Source: Clostridia bacterium (GTDB taxonomy: Bacteria; Bacillota; Clostridia; Oscillospirales; UBA644). From it: a stretch of 64,000 nt of DNA. How positions within the stretch are numbered: the stretch's first letter is position 1; every line of letters starts with the position of its first letter. The stretch lies in NCBI GenBank assembly GCA_014872655.1, contig WHHJ01000002.1, forward strand, positions 1 to 64,000, in the 5' to 3' direction. A program made the translations under genes and the position numbers. The notes below the pieces were generated by a model, which was not told the DNA's origin, did not search any database, and worked only from the letters and a program-made list of their open reading frames with translations. Positions 53,339 to 63,348 of the stretch are shown here, piece by piece.

Positions 53339-54358
53339 TTGGATCTTGATAACAGAAAGCGATTGATTTTACAGGCTGTTATTGATTCTTATATTCGAAC
53401 AGGAGAGCCTGTTGGATCAAAATTTTTGAGTCATTTAGACTTCTTAAAAGTTTCATCTGCAACGATTCGAAATGAAATGTCCGAACTCGAGCGCATGGGA
53501 TATTTGACAAAACCGCATACATCGGCAGGACGAATCCCGTCTAATGATGGATATCGGTATTATGTTCGGACGTCTATGGATTCATATCGGTTGACGGATG
53601 AAGAGACCGAGCAGTTGATGCTGCCAAATGATTGTGCCGGATTGTACCAGACGGTTCATGCCGTGGCATCTCGTCTTGCAGAATTTTTGGGATTTACGGT
53701 GTTTGCCGTATCTCCGAGTTGTTCCGGAGGAGTTTATACTTTTGAAGTTCTTCCTGCAGGGAAACATGTTTGTGCTGTTTTAGCGATTAGTTCCGGGGGC
53801 GGAGTGAAGACGGCATTTGCAAAAACAGAAAAAGAGATTTGCATGGAAGATGCCCGTAAATTTGCTTCGATATTAAATGAGATTCTTTCAAAATTCCCGA
53901 TTGAGCAGATAGGCAATGTGCGGATGATGTTGCTGTCTGGAGAGGTTGCAAGAGAGTGCCCTAATTGTGTTGGTTTGTTAGATGCTGTCAAACAGCTTGT
54001 TGAACAGCTGAAAAGTTATGAACTGATGGTATGCGGCAGTGAGAATTTATTCTCGTATCCGGAGTTTTCAGGAATTGAGGCGGCGAAATCCTATATTCAT
54101 TTATTATCTGCACAAGAGCGTATTTTAGAGGCGCTTCTTTCCAGTGGCGGCAAGAGCGACAATCCGGATATCAAAATCGGGGATGAAAATCCTGTTTTTC
54201 GTAATCCGCATGCAAGTATGATTTCGATCGGAAGTGATTCTAAAATCCCGGTCGTTTTAGGGGTTATGGGACCGACTCGAATGAATTATGCAAGAACAGT
54301 TGCCGGATGTCGTTTTCTGATCAACACATTGAAAAATATTATAGATGAAGAATATTGA
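53339..54358 (+). CDS. hrcA: Heat-inducible transcription repressor HrcA
   Basis: Represses the dnaK operon through CIRCE. About 339 residues: an N-terminal winged helix (LDNRKRLILQAVIDSYIRTGEPVGS; SSATIRNEMSELERMGYL), an inserted domain, and a GAF-like C-terminal domain with a DNPDIKIGDEN segment and the family's ending VLGVMGPTRMNYARTV. The start is a TTG nine bases after AGGAGG; an earlier in-frame TTG lies inside CIRCE and is unlikely. Confidence 0.95.
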   Translation: MDLDNRKRLILQAVIDSYIRTGEPVGSKFLSHLDFLKVSSATIRNEMSELERMGYLTKPHTSAGRIPSNDGYRYYVRTSMDSYRLTDEETEQLMLPNDCAGLYQTVHAVASRLAEFLGFTVFAVSPSCSGGVYTFEVLPAGKHVCAVLAISSGGGVKTAFAKTEKEICMEDARKFASILNEILSKFPIEQIGNVRMMLLSGEVARECPNCVGLLDAVKQLVEQLKSYELMVCGSENLFSYPEFSGIEAAKSYIHLLSAQERILEALLSSGGKSDNPDIKIGDENPVFRNPHASMISIGSDSKIPVVLGVMGPTRMNYARTVAGCRFLINTLKNIIDEEY

Positions 54359-54370
54359 GAGGTAGCAAAT

Positions 54371-54937
54371 ATGGCAGAAGAAAGAAAGCCGGACGTTGCG
54401 GAAGAGCAAGTCGAAGCAGAATCGGCACCTGTAGAGACCATAGAACAGGATGAAAAGCAAGACAAAAAAGAAAAAAAAGACAAAAAAGAGAAGAAGGAGA
54501 AAAAATCGGCCCAGCAACAGCAGTTAGAGCAGTTGCAGGACAAATTCTTACGTTTGGCGGCGGATTTTGACAATTACAAAAAAAGAACAAACGCAGAAAA
54601 GGAAGCTTTACGAGCTGTTGTAGTCAGTGACACCGTGCAGATGATGTTGCCGATTTTAGACAATTTGGAACGGGCGGTTTTAGCGGCAGGTGATGAAGAA
54701 TCTGCATTAAAAGACGGTGTGGTGATGGTGTTGAATCAAGCCAAAACCGGGTTTGAAAAGTTTGGTATTGAGGCATTTGGAGAACGAGGCGAAGCCTTTA
54801 ATCCCGAAATGCACAATGCAATTATGACTTGTGAGGACGAACAGTTGCAGCCGGATACGATTGCAGAAGTTTTGCAAAAAGGCTATCGGATCGGGGATAA
54901 GATTATTCGGCATGCTCTTGTTAAAGTTGTTCAATAA
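54371..54937 (+). CDS. grpE: Nucleotide exchange factor GrpE
   Basis: Releases ADP from DnaK. 188 residues: an acidic and Lys/Glu-rich N-terminal tail (1-55, with repeated DKKEKK), a long coiled coil (LRLAADFDNYKKRTNAE), and a C-terminal beta domain (GVxGFGExGEAFNPEMHNAI type). AGAGG lies before the ATG. Confidence 0.96.
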   Translation: MAEERKPDVAEEQVEAESAPVETIEQDEKQDKKEKKDKKEKKEKKSAQQQQLEQLQDKFLRLAADFDNYKKRTNAEKEALRAVVVSDTVQMMLPILDNLERAVLAAGDEESALKDGVVMVLNQAKTGFEKFGIEAFGERGEAFNPEMHNAIMTCEDEQLQPDTIAEVLQKGYRIGDKIIRHALVKVVQ

Positions 54938-56839
<1,902 letters not shown>

Positions 56840-56852
56840 AGATTGAGTGATG

Positions 56853-56880
56853 TTTGGGGCTGTCTGCGGGCAGCCCCAAA
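56853..56880 (+). terminator. Hairpin between dnaK and dnaJ
   Basis: TTTGGGGCTG...CAGCCCCAAA, a 10-bp stem. It adjoins AAGGAG, the dnaJ ribosome site, and has no T run, so it is more likely a partial terminator or mRNA-processing/stability hairpin that lowers DnaJ relative to DnaK. Confidence 0.55.
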
Positions 56881-56894
56881 AGGAGATTTTTTGA

Positions 56895-58037
56895 ATGGCG
56901 GATAAAAGAGATTATTATGAGGTTTTAGGCGTTGGAAAATCGGCAAGCGAAGAAGAGTTAAAACGGGCTTATCGTAAACTTGCTAAACAATATCATCCGG
57001 ATTTGCATCCGGGTGATAAAGAAGCTGAAAAGCACTTTAAAGAAGTGAATGAAGCGTATGCGGTTTTATCCGATAAGGAAAAACGCAGTCGTTATGATCA
57101 ATTTGGGCATGCCGGAGTCGATCCGTCTTATGGCGGCGGCGGTGCGGGCAGTTATACAACCAATATTGACTTTGGAGATTTGGGCGATATTTTCGGAAGC
57201 TTTTTCGGAGGCGGATTTGGCGGTACCAGCCGGCGTCGTTCTTCTGCAATTCCCGGGGAAGATGTTTCTGCTCAGGTTACGTTAAGTTTTCAAGAAGCTG
57301 TCTTTGGCTGTCAAAAAACGGTAAATATTCGTCGTATGGAAAAATGTGATGAATGTGACGGAACAGGTGCTGCAAAAGGGACACAAGCCGAAACTTGTCC
57401 TACCTGTAAGGGCAGCGGCGTTGTCAGACAGGTCTCTCAGACGATGTTTGGCGCGATGCAGACCGAACGCCCCTGTTCGCAGTGCGGCGGAACTGGGAAA
57501 ATTATCAAAGAGCCTTGTAAAAACTGCAGCGGAACCGGTCAAGTTCGCAAATCCAGAACGATTACGGTCAATATTCCGGCAGGTGTAAACAATGGGAATA
57601 CGCTGTCCATGCGAGGAGAAGGCGGACAGGGTTTGAAAGGCGGGCCGAATGGAGATTTGCACATCGGGATCCGCGTAACACCACATCCGATTTTTACACG
57701 TAGAGAATTTGATATTTATTGTGATATTCCGATTACATTGATTCAAGCTACGCTTGGCAGCACCATCAAAATCCCGACGATTGACGGGGATTATATCGAT
57801 TATCGCATTCCCGAAGGGACGCAGTCTCATACTGTTATTACGTTCCGCGGGAAGGGAGTTCCACGTTTAAATTCACGGGGACGTGGCGATATGTTGGTAA
57901 CGCTGCTGGTGGAGATTCCTAAGAATTTGAATGCGAAACAGAAAGATATTTTAAAGCAATTTGAAGCAGAAACAACCGGTCGGTCGTATGAAAAAAATCG
58001 GTCGTTTTGGGATAAGGTTAAAGATCTTTTTAATTAA
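56895..58037 (+). CDS. dnaJ: Co-chaperone DnaJ
   Basis: Delivers clients to DnaK and stimulates its ATPase. 380 residues: a J domain with HPD (in YHPDLHPG), a Gly/Phe-rich linker (about 75-115), four zinc repeats (CDECDGTG, CPTCKGSG, CSQCGGTG, CKNCSGTG; about 150-215), and two C-terminal substrate-binding domains. AAGGAG upstream. Confidence 0.97.
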   Translation: MADKRDYYEVLGVGKSASEEELKRAYRKLAKQYHPDLHPGDKEAEKHFKEVNEAYAVLSDKEKRSRYDQFGHAGVDPSYGGGGAGSYTTNIDFGDLGDIFGSFFGGGFGGTSRRRSSAIPGEDVSAQVTLSFQEAVFGCQKTVNIRRMEKCDECDGTGAAKGTQAETCPTCKGSGVVRQVSQTMFGAMQTERPCSQCGGTGKIIKEPCKNCSGTGQVRKSRTITVNIPAGVNNGNTLSMRGEGGQGLKGGPNGDLHIGIRVTPHPIFTRREFDIYCDIPITLIQATLGSTIKIPTIDGDYIDYRIPEGTQSHTVITFRGKGVPRLNSRGRGDMLVTLLVEIPKNLNAKQKDILKQFEAETTGRSYEKNRSFWDKVKDLFN

Positions 58038-58050
58038 AAAGTAATAAAAG

Positions 58051-58088
58051 GAACCAGGTGTCTCTTTTAGAGATATTTGGTTCTTTTT
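58051..58088 (+). terminator. Terminator of the hrcA-dnaJ operon
   Basis: GAACCAGGTGTCTCT and AGAGATATTTGGTTC pair with some G-T pairs, followed by TTTTT. Confidence 0.8.
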
Positions 58089-58169
58089 ATTTGTTAAATT
58101 TGACGGGAAAATGGTCTGATTGCACAAAAAACGCGCATTCGATTTAGTTAAGGGTTTACATGGATTTTA

Positions 58170-58198
58170 TAGACAAACAAAGGGTTGTATGGTATAAT
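58170..58198 (+). promoter_or_regulatory. Promoter of the hydrogenase operon
   Basis: TAGACA, 17-base spacer, TATAAT, about 93 bases before the first gene. Confidence 0.75.
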
Positions 58199-58290
58199 AT
58201 ATTTGAAAACTTTGCAGATTTTTCTGCAAACTTTTATTATGTAGACGCATAAAATAGAAGTCAGATTGAAGAGGGGAGAACAATCGGGAT

Positions 58291-58764
58291 ATGGAAGCGT
58301 TTGATTTTTCGGTTGTGGATCAGATTATTGATAATCACGGGGCATCGCCGTCTGCGATCATTGCGGTATTGCAGGATGTTCAAGAACATTATCGTTATTT
58401 GCCAAAACCTGTTTTTGCTCGCATGGCTCAGCGGTTGGGAGTCAGCGAAACAAAGATTTACAGTGTTGCTACGTTTTATGAGAATTTTTCGTTGGAACCC
58501 AAAGGTAAATTCGTGATCCGGGTTTGTGACGGAACCGCCTGCCATGTTCGGAAATCCGTTCCGATTTTAAAGCGGTTAAGAGAGGAATTGAATCTTTCGG
58601 AGCAAAAGCGTACAACAGACGATCTGGCTTTTACAGTAGAAACGGTATCTTGCTTGGGTGCCTGCGGACTGGCGCCGGCATTGACGGTGAACGATGTGGT
58701 TCATCCTTCTATGACGCCGGAAAAGGCATCGGAATTGATTGCAAAATTAAAGGAGGAACTGTAG
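58291..58764 (+). CDS. NuoE-type [2Fe-2S] subunit of an electron-linked [FeFe] hydrogenase
   Basis: 157 residues of the NuoE/HndA/HydC family. The thioredoxin-like fold holds four Cys that ligate a 2Fe-2S cluster (CDGTACH at about 88 and CLGACG at about 126). The N-terminal helical domain contains SAIIAVLQDVQEHY. It transfers electrons between the flavin subunit and the hydrogenase. GAGGGGAGA is upstream. First gene of a three-gene operon; the next starts 1 base after its stop. Confidence 0.93.
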   Translation: MEAFDFSVVDQIIDNHGASPSAIIAVLQDVQEHYRYLPKPVFARMAQRLGVSETKIYSVATFYENFSLEPKGKFVIRVCDGTACHVRKSVPILKRLREELNLSEQKRTTDDLAFTVETVSCLGACGLAPALTVNDVVHPSMTPEKASELIAKLKEEL

Positions 58765-58765
58765 C

Positions 58766-60640
58766 ATGCTAAACTCAAGACAGCAATTGGATGATTTGAG
58801 GGCTGTATACAGGCACTCTATCGAGCAGGAGAAAAAACGCATCTTGGTCTGCGGTGGAACCGGTTGTGTTTCCAGCGGTTCTTTGGATATTTTTGAAAGA
58901 TTAAAACAACTCATGCAAGACCGCGGAATAGCATGTTCGGTGGAATTGCAAAAAGAACCTCACCAAGATAGTGTAGGATTAAAAAAGAGCGGATGTCACG
59001 GATTTTGTGAAATGGGGCCGTTAGTACGTATTGAGCCGTTCGGTTATTTGTATGTGAAGGTTCAGCTTTCAGATTGTGAAGAGATTGTAGACCGGACCAT
59101 TTTGAAAGGTGAACATATTGAACGGTTGGCATATCAACGGGACGGCGTGATGTATCGTCGGCAGGAAGATATTCCGTTTTATAAAAAACAGACCCGAATG
59201 GTATTGGAACATTGCGGGCATATTGATGCAACGTCAATTTTAGAATATATCGGCATCGGTGGCTATGAGGCTTTTGAAAAGGCATTGTTTGATATGTCTG
59301 CCGATGATATTATTGCAGAGATTTCCGATTCGAATTTGCGCGGTCGTGGCGGCGGTGGATTTCCGACGGGGAAAAAATGGAGTCAGGTTCGTCGGAATCA
59401 GGCCGATAAAAAGTATATTGTATGTAATGGTGATGAGGGAGACCCCGGCGCTTTTATGGACCGGAGTATTATGGAAGGCGACCCACATCGAATGCTGGAA
59501 GGAATGATGATTGCCGGGATTGCGTGCGGTGCCGACGAGGGATATATCTATGTCCGAGCCGAATATCCGATGGCAGTTATGCGTCTGCGTACTGCTATTG
59601 AGCAGGCGGAGCAGCTGGGCTTATTAGGCGATCATATTTTAGGAACGGATTTTTGTTTTAGAATTCATATCAGCCGAGGCGCCGGTGCGTTTGTTTGTGG
59701 TGAAGGCAGTGCGCTGACTTCTTCTATCGAAGGTAAACGGGGGATGCCGCGTGTCAAACCTCCGCGCACGGTGGAACATGGTTTGTTTGATAAACCGACC
59801 GTTTTAAATAATGTAGAGACTTATGCCAATGTGCCGATCATTATCCGAAAAGGAGCTGACTGGTACAAAACCGTGGGCCCGGAAAACAGTCCTGGAACGA
59901 AAGCCTTTGCCCTGACGGGAAATATTGTGAATACCGGGTTGATTGAAGTTCCGATGGGGGCTACGTTGCGGGATGTCATTTTTGATATCGGCGGCGGAAT
60001 GCGTGACGGCGGAACCTTTAAAGCGGTTCAGATCGGCGGTCCGTCCGGGGGCTGTCTGATTACGGCGGATCTGGATTTACCGTTAGATTTTGATAGTTTG
60101 AAAAAAGCCGGCGGCATGATCGGTTCCGGCGGCCTGGTAGTTATGGATGAAAAAACCTGTATGGTAGAAGTTGCACGGTTTTTTATGAATTTTACGCAAA
60201 ACGAATCCTGCGGTAAGTGTGTGCCCTGCCGGGAGGGAACGAAGCGTATGTTGGAAATCTTGGAGCGAATTGTTGCCGGAGAAGGCCGTGATGGCGATAT
60301 CGAATTGTTGGAAGAACTGGCGGATACGATTTCTTCAACGGCTCTGTGCGGTTTGGGAAAAACGGCTGCGCTGCCTGTCATCAGCACGATTAAAAATTTT
60401 AGGGCAGAGTATGAGGCTCATATTTATGATAAAAAATGTCCTGCCGGCGCTTGCCAGAAATTAAAGCGGATTTACATTGATCCGGATTTATGCCGTGGTT
60501 GTTCGAAGTGTTCCAGAGTCTGTCCTGTCAGTGCGATCAGCGGGCAGATAAAATCCGCCTTTGTAATAGATTCCGGCAAATGTATCAAGTGCGGAACATG
60601 TATTGATGCTTGTGCATTTCATGCGATTAAGGAGGGCTAA
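58766..60640 (+). CDS. NuoF-type NAD(P)-binding flavin subunit of the [FeFe] hydrogenase
   Basis: 624 residues: an N-terminal thioredoxin-like [2Fe-2S] domain (about 20-125, Cys in CGGTGC and CHGFC), the FMN/NAD domain (GRGGGGFPTGKKW; CNGDEGDPGAFMDR), a SLBB-like part, a [4Fe-4S] site (ESCGKCVPCREG), and two C-terminal ferredoxin sites (CRGCSKCSRVCP, CIKCGTCIDACA). It is the HndC/HydB type that oxidises or reduces NAD(P)H. In NADP-linked Hnd enzymes the thioredoxin-like part is often a separate protein; here it is fused. Confidence 0.95.
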   Translation: MLNSRQQLDDLRAVYRHSIEQEKKRILVCGGTGCVSSGSLDIFERLKQLMQDRGIACSVELQKEPHQDSVGLKKSGCHGFCEMGPLVRIEPFGYLYVKVQLSDCEEIVDRTILKGEHIERLAYQRDGVMYRRQEDIPFYKKQTRMVLEHCGHIDATSILEYIGIGGYEAFEKALFDMSADDIIAEISDSNLRGRGGGGFPTGKKWSQVRRNQADKKYIVCNGDEGDPGAFMDRSIMEGDPHRMLEGMMIAGIACGADEGYIYVRAEYPMAVMRLRTAIEQAEQLGLLGDHILGTDFCFRIHISRGAGAFVCGEGSALTSSIEGKRGMPRVKPPRTVEHGLFDKPTVLNNVETYANVPIIIRKGADWYKTVGPENSPGTKAFALTGNIVNTGLIEVPMGATLRDVIFDIGGGMRDGGTFKAVQIGGPSGGCLITADLDLPLDFDSLKKAGGMIGSGGLVVMDEKTCMVEVARFFMNFTQNESCGKCVPCREGTKRMLEILERIVAGEGRDGDIELLEELADTISSTALCGLGKTAALPVISTIKNFRAEYEAHIYDKKCPAGACQKLKRIYIDPDLCRGCSKCSRVCPVSAISGQIKSAFVIDSGKCIKCGTCIDACAFHAIKEG

Positions 60641-60642
60641 AG

Positions 60643-62349
60643 ATGGATCAGACACAGATGATGACAATAGACGGGATGCCTGTTGCGATAAACGGAGAAA
60701 AAAATTTACTGGAACTGATTCGCAAAGTAGGGGTCAAGATGCCTACCTTTTGTTACCATTCGGATTTGTCTGTATATGGCGCTTGCCGGATGTGCATGGT
60801 AGAAAATGAGCGTGGCGGATTGGAAGCGGCTTGCTCTACGCCGCCTCGTCCCGGGATGAATATTCGTACTAATACCGAGCGGCTCAGAAAATACCGTAAG
60901 ATGATCTTGGAACTTTTACTTGCCGACCATTGCAGGGATTGTACGACATGCTCCAACAATGGACATTGTAAATTACAAAGTCTGGCGATTCGATTTAATA
61001 TCAGCGATGTTCGGTTTCCGAATACATCTCCTAAACCCCGAGTAGACGATTCGTCGGTTTGTATCACGCGCGATGCCAGCAAGTGCATTCTTTGCGGGGA
61101 CTGTGTGCGGGTTTGTGACGAGATTCAGGCTGTCGGTGCGATTGATTTTATCAATCGAGGATCAAAGATGTATATCGGAACGGCGTTTAATAAACCGTTG
61201 CCCGAGACAGGGTGCGTGGGGTGCGGACAATGCTCGTTGGCCTGTCCGACCGGTGCGATTGTGGTAAAAAATCATGTAGAACAGGTTTGGAAATTGTTGG
61301 ATGATCCTGCGGTACGAGTCTCTGTTCAGGTAGCTCCCGCTGTTCGGGTTGCGATTGGGCGTGAATTCGGACTCAGTGACGGTGAAGATTGTATGGGGAA
61401 AGTGGTTACGGCTCTGCGTCATATGGGATTTGATGAGGTATATGACACCTCGACAGCGGCAGATTTAACCGTTATGGAAGAAGCTGCTGAATTTGTACAG
61501 AAATTTTCAGAAGGAAAAACCGCTCAAATGCCGTTGTTTACATCCTGTTGTCCGGCTTGGATACAGTTTTGTGAGAAAAAGCATCCGGATATTTTACCAT
61601 ATCTTTCTACTTGTCGATCTCCTATGCAAATGTTTGCGTCGGTGCTTCGAGCACATAACGAAACAAAGAAAGACGGCGTTTGTTATAAGCATGTAGCAGT
61701 TATGCCGTGTACGGCAAAGAAATTTGAGGCACAGCGGGAGGAATTTCGTAAAAACGGATTGTCGAACGTAGATTATGTGATTACGACACAGGAACTGATT
61801 CAGATGATTAAAGAATCCGGTATTTTGTTCTCGGATATTGAACCGGATGGATTAGATATGCCGTTTGCTTTAAAATCCGGAGGAGGCGTGATTTTTGGCG
61901 TAAGCGGCGGTGTTACGGAAGCTGTTTTACGGCGCATTTCAGAAGATAAATCGGCAAAAGCGATGCGTGAAATTGCCTTTCAGGGCGTTCGCGGATTAAA
62001 GGGAGTGAAACATGCCGAAGTAACCGTCGATGGGAAACTTGTTCAGATAGCGGTAGTCAGTGGGCTAAGAAATGCCGAAAATCTGATCGAGAAGATAAAA
62101 AACAAACAAGTGCATTATGACTTTGTTGAGGTGATGGCTTGTCCTGGCGGCTGTATTTGCGGCGGTGGGCAGCCGTTCGTTCCCAAAAAGTCTAAACAGC
62201 GCAGAAGCGACGGTCTTTATAATACGGATAAGGTCAGCAGTATGAAGTCTCCGGACGAAAATCCGGTGATGAAAGAACTGTATGCCGGATTATTGAAAGG
62301 CAGAACGCACGAATTGCTGCATGTGGATTATTTAAAGCGTCAGCAATAG
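60643..62349 (+). CDS. [FeFe] hydrogenase catalytic subunit (HydA/HndD type)
   Basis: 568 residues: a plant-type 2Fe-2S domain (CYHSDLSVYGACRMC), a His-Cys cluster site (HCRDCTTCSNNGHC), two 4Fe-4S ferredoxin sites (CILCGDCVRVC, CVGCGQCSLAC), and the H-cluster domain with motifs TSCCPAW, MPCTAKKFEAQRE and EVMACPGGC...GGGQP. The small-subunit domain with ELYAGLLKG...HELLH is fused at the C-terminus. The partners point to an NAD(P)H-linked, possibly bifurcating enzyme. No maturation genes hydEFG lie in the window. It starts 2 bases after the NuoF-type gene. Confidence 0.96.
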   Translation: MDQTQMMTIDGMPVAINGEKNLLELIRKVGVKMPTFCYHSDLSVYGACRMCMVENERGGLEAACSTPPRPGMNIRTNTERLRKYRKMILELLLADHCRDCTTCSNNGHCKLQSLAIRFNISDVRFPNTSPKPRVDDSSVCITRDASKCILCGDCVRVCDEIQAVGAIDFINRGSKMYIGTAFNKPLPETGCVGCGQCSLACPTGAIVVKNHVEQVWKLLDDPAVRVSVQVAPAVRVAIGREFGLSDGEDCMGKVVTALRHMGFDEVYDTSTAADLTVMEEAAEFVQKFSEGKTAQMPLFTSCCPAWIQFCEKKHPDILPYLSTCRSPMQMFASVLRAHNETKKDGVCYKHVAVMPCTAKKFEAQREEFRKNGLSNVDYVITTQELIQMIKESGILFSDIEPDGLDMPFALKSGGGVIFGVSGGVTEAVLRRISEDKSAKAMREIAFQGVRGLKGVKHAEVTVDGKLVQIAVVSGLRNAENLIEKIKNKQVHYDFVEVMACPGGCICGGGQPFVPKKSKQRRSDGLYNTDKVSSMKSPDENPVMKELYAGLLKGRTHELLHVDYLKRQQ

Positions 62350-62398
62350 ATATCTGATTTTTTAGGGTTGGCAATGATGAAAATAAGGGGGGCTATTT

Positions 62399-63070
62399 AT
62401 GTATTGCAAACATTGCGGCGCCGCAGTATCGGAACAGGATCGGTATTGTCCTTATTGCGGGTCTGCGATTGCAATTGATTATTCGGCACAAGCCAATGTG
62501 GGAAGTGTTATAAATTCTGGTCCAAGCGTTTATGTGGGTGTTCCGGACCAGCATTTGTCCAAATGCTTTCCGAATGGATTAAATCCTTCTCAGTATATAG
62601 CAGCGCAGAAGTTAGGATTTTATAAGTTTATTATCTATTTTCAACTTTTTGCTGCCATGGCGTTTTATTTTTTTATGGCAATTCTTATGTTTACCGGAGC
62701 GTATTGGCCTATTCTGGGAGGTGTATCTTCACAAGATATTTATTCTTTCTATCCGGATATGATCATTGCCGATTATGTGTATGGCATTTTGTTGATTGTT
62801 TTGGGTATTTATGCGATTTGCGTGAGATTTTGGCTATCCCAATTCAGGTCTTATGCTTTGATGACTTATGTGATGTTGTATGGAGCTGCTACGATTCTTA
62901 GTTTTTTATATATCGTATGTCAGTACTTATGTACAAACGGAATGGTGGATCCTGTTGCATATTGGTCATCCGTCTTGCCGTCTATAGTATCGTCTTTGAT
63001 TTCTGCTGTGGTATGGATCACAATCTCGTGTATTTATTTTAATAAACGAAAATCATTATTTGTTTATTGA
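62399..63070 (+). CDS. Zinc-ribbon membrane protein
   Basis: 223 residues. An N-terminal zinc ribbon (CKHCGA...CPYCGS, residues 3-22) is followed by a polar linker and four or five membrane segments (about 80-105, 120-145, 150-180, 195-215). The layout matches a broad group of zinc-ribbon plus membrane-domain proteins of unknown role. GGGGGG precedes the ATG. It is 49 bases after the hydrogenase gene; a shared transcript is possible but not shown. Confidence 0.78.
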   Translation: MYCKHCGAAVSEQDRYCPYCGSAIAIDYSAQANVGSVINSGPSVYVGVPDQHLSKCFPNGLNPSQYIAAQKLGFYKFIIYFQLFAAMAFYFFMAILMFTGAYWPILGGVSSQDIYSFYPDMIIADYVYGILLIVLGIYAICVRFWLSQFRSYALMTYVMLYGAATILSFLYIVCQYLCTNGMVDPVAYWSSVLPSIVSSLISAVVWITISCIYFNKRKSLFVY

Positions 63071-63109
63071 AAACCTTATTGAAAACCTCTCGGATCTTAA
63101 GATGAAAAG

Positions 63110-63141
63110 AAAAGGCTCTCTGTTTCTCAGAGAGCCTTTTT
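63110..63141 (+). terminator. Terminator after the zinc-ribbon membrane protein
   Basis: AAAAGGCTCTCTG-TTTCT-CAGAGAGCCTTTT, a 13-bp perfect stem followed by a T. Confidence 0.92.
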
Positions 63142-63142
63142 G

Positions 63143-63270
63143 TGGTATAATATGCGCAGAAAGTCTTGCTTTGCAAGCCTTAGGGCTTTCGCCCGGAGCG
63201 CATTTCATGCGCCTGCGTTATTGACGGCTTCGCAAAAATGCCTTTGCAAGCAAGCATTTTTGTTTCATGG
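63143..63270 (+). other. Structured intergenic segment, possible small RNA or repeat element
   Basis: GGTATAAT at 63145 begins a run of short hairpins (CTTGC/GCAAG, GGGC/GCCC, GCGC/GCGC) that ends in AAAAATGC...GCATTTTT at 63234-63261. A second GGTATAAT follows at 63269. No convincing protein frame is present. It could be a short transcript with its own promoter and terminator, or an intergenic repeat element. Confidence 0.35.
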
Positions 63271-63290
63271 TATAATGCCTTTATCTTTTG

Positions 63291-63336
63291 AAAAAAATAA
63301 GGCCGCAAACCTTTTATAATGAGGTTTGCGGCTTTT
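63291..63336 (-). terminator. Terminator of ftsH
   Basis: GCCGCAAACC and GGTTTGCGGC form a 10-bp stem; on the minus strand a run of seven T residues follows. Confidence 0.9.
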
Positions 63337-63348
63337 ATTGTTGCTTTG

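Noticed and set aside
54257..54590. Hydrophobic Phe/Leu-rich frames opposite grpE
   Set aside because: They are the antisense of the Lys/Glu-rich GrpE tail; the apparent membrane segments are an artefact of AAA/GAA codons.
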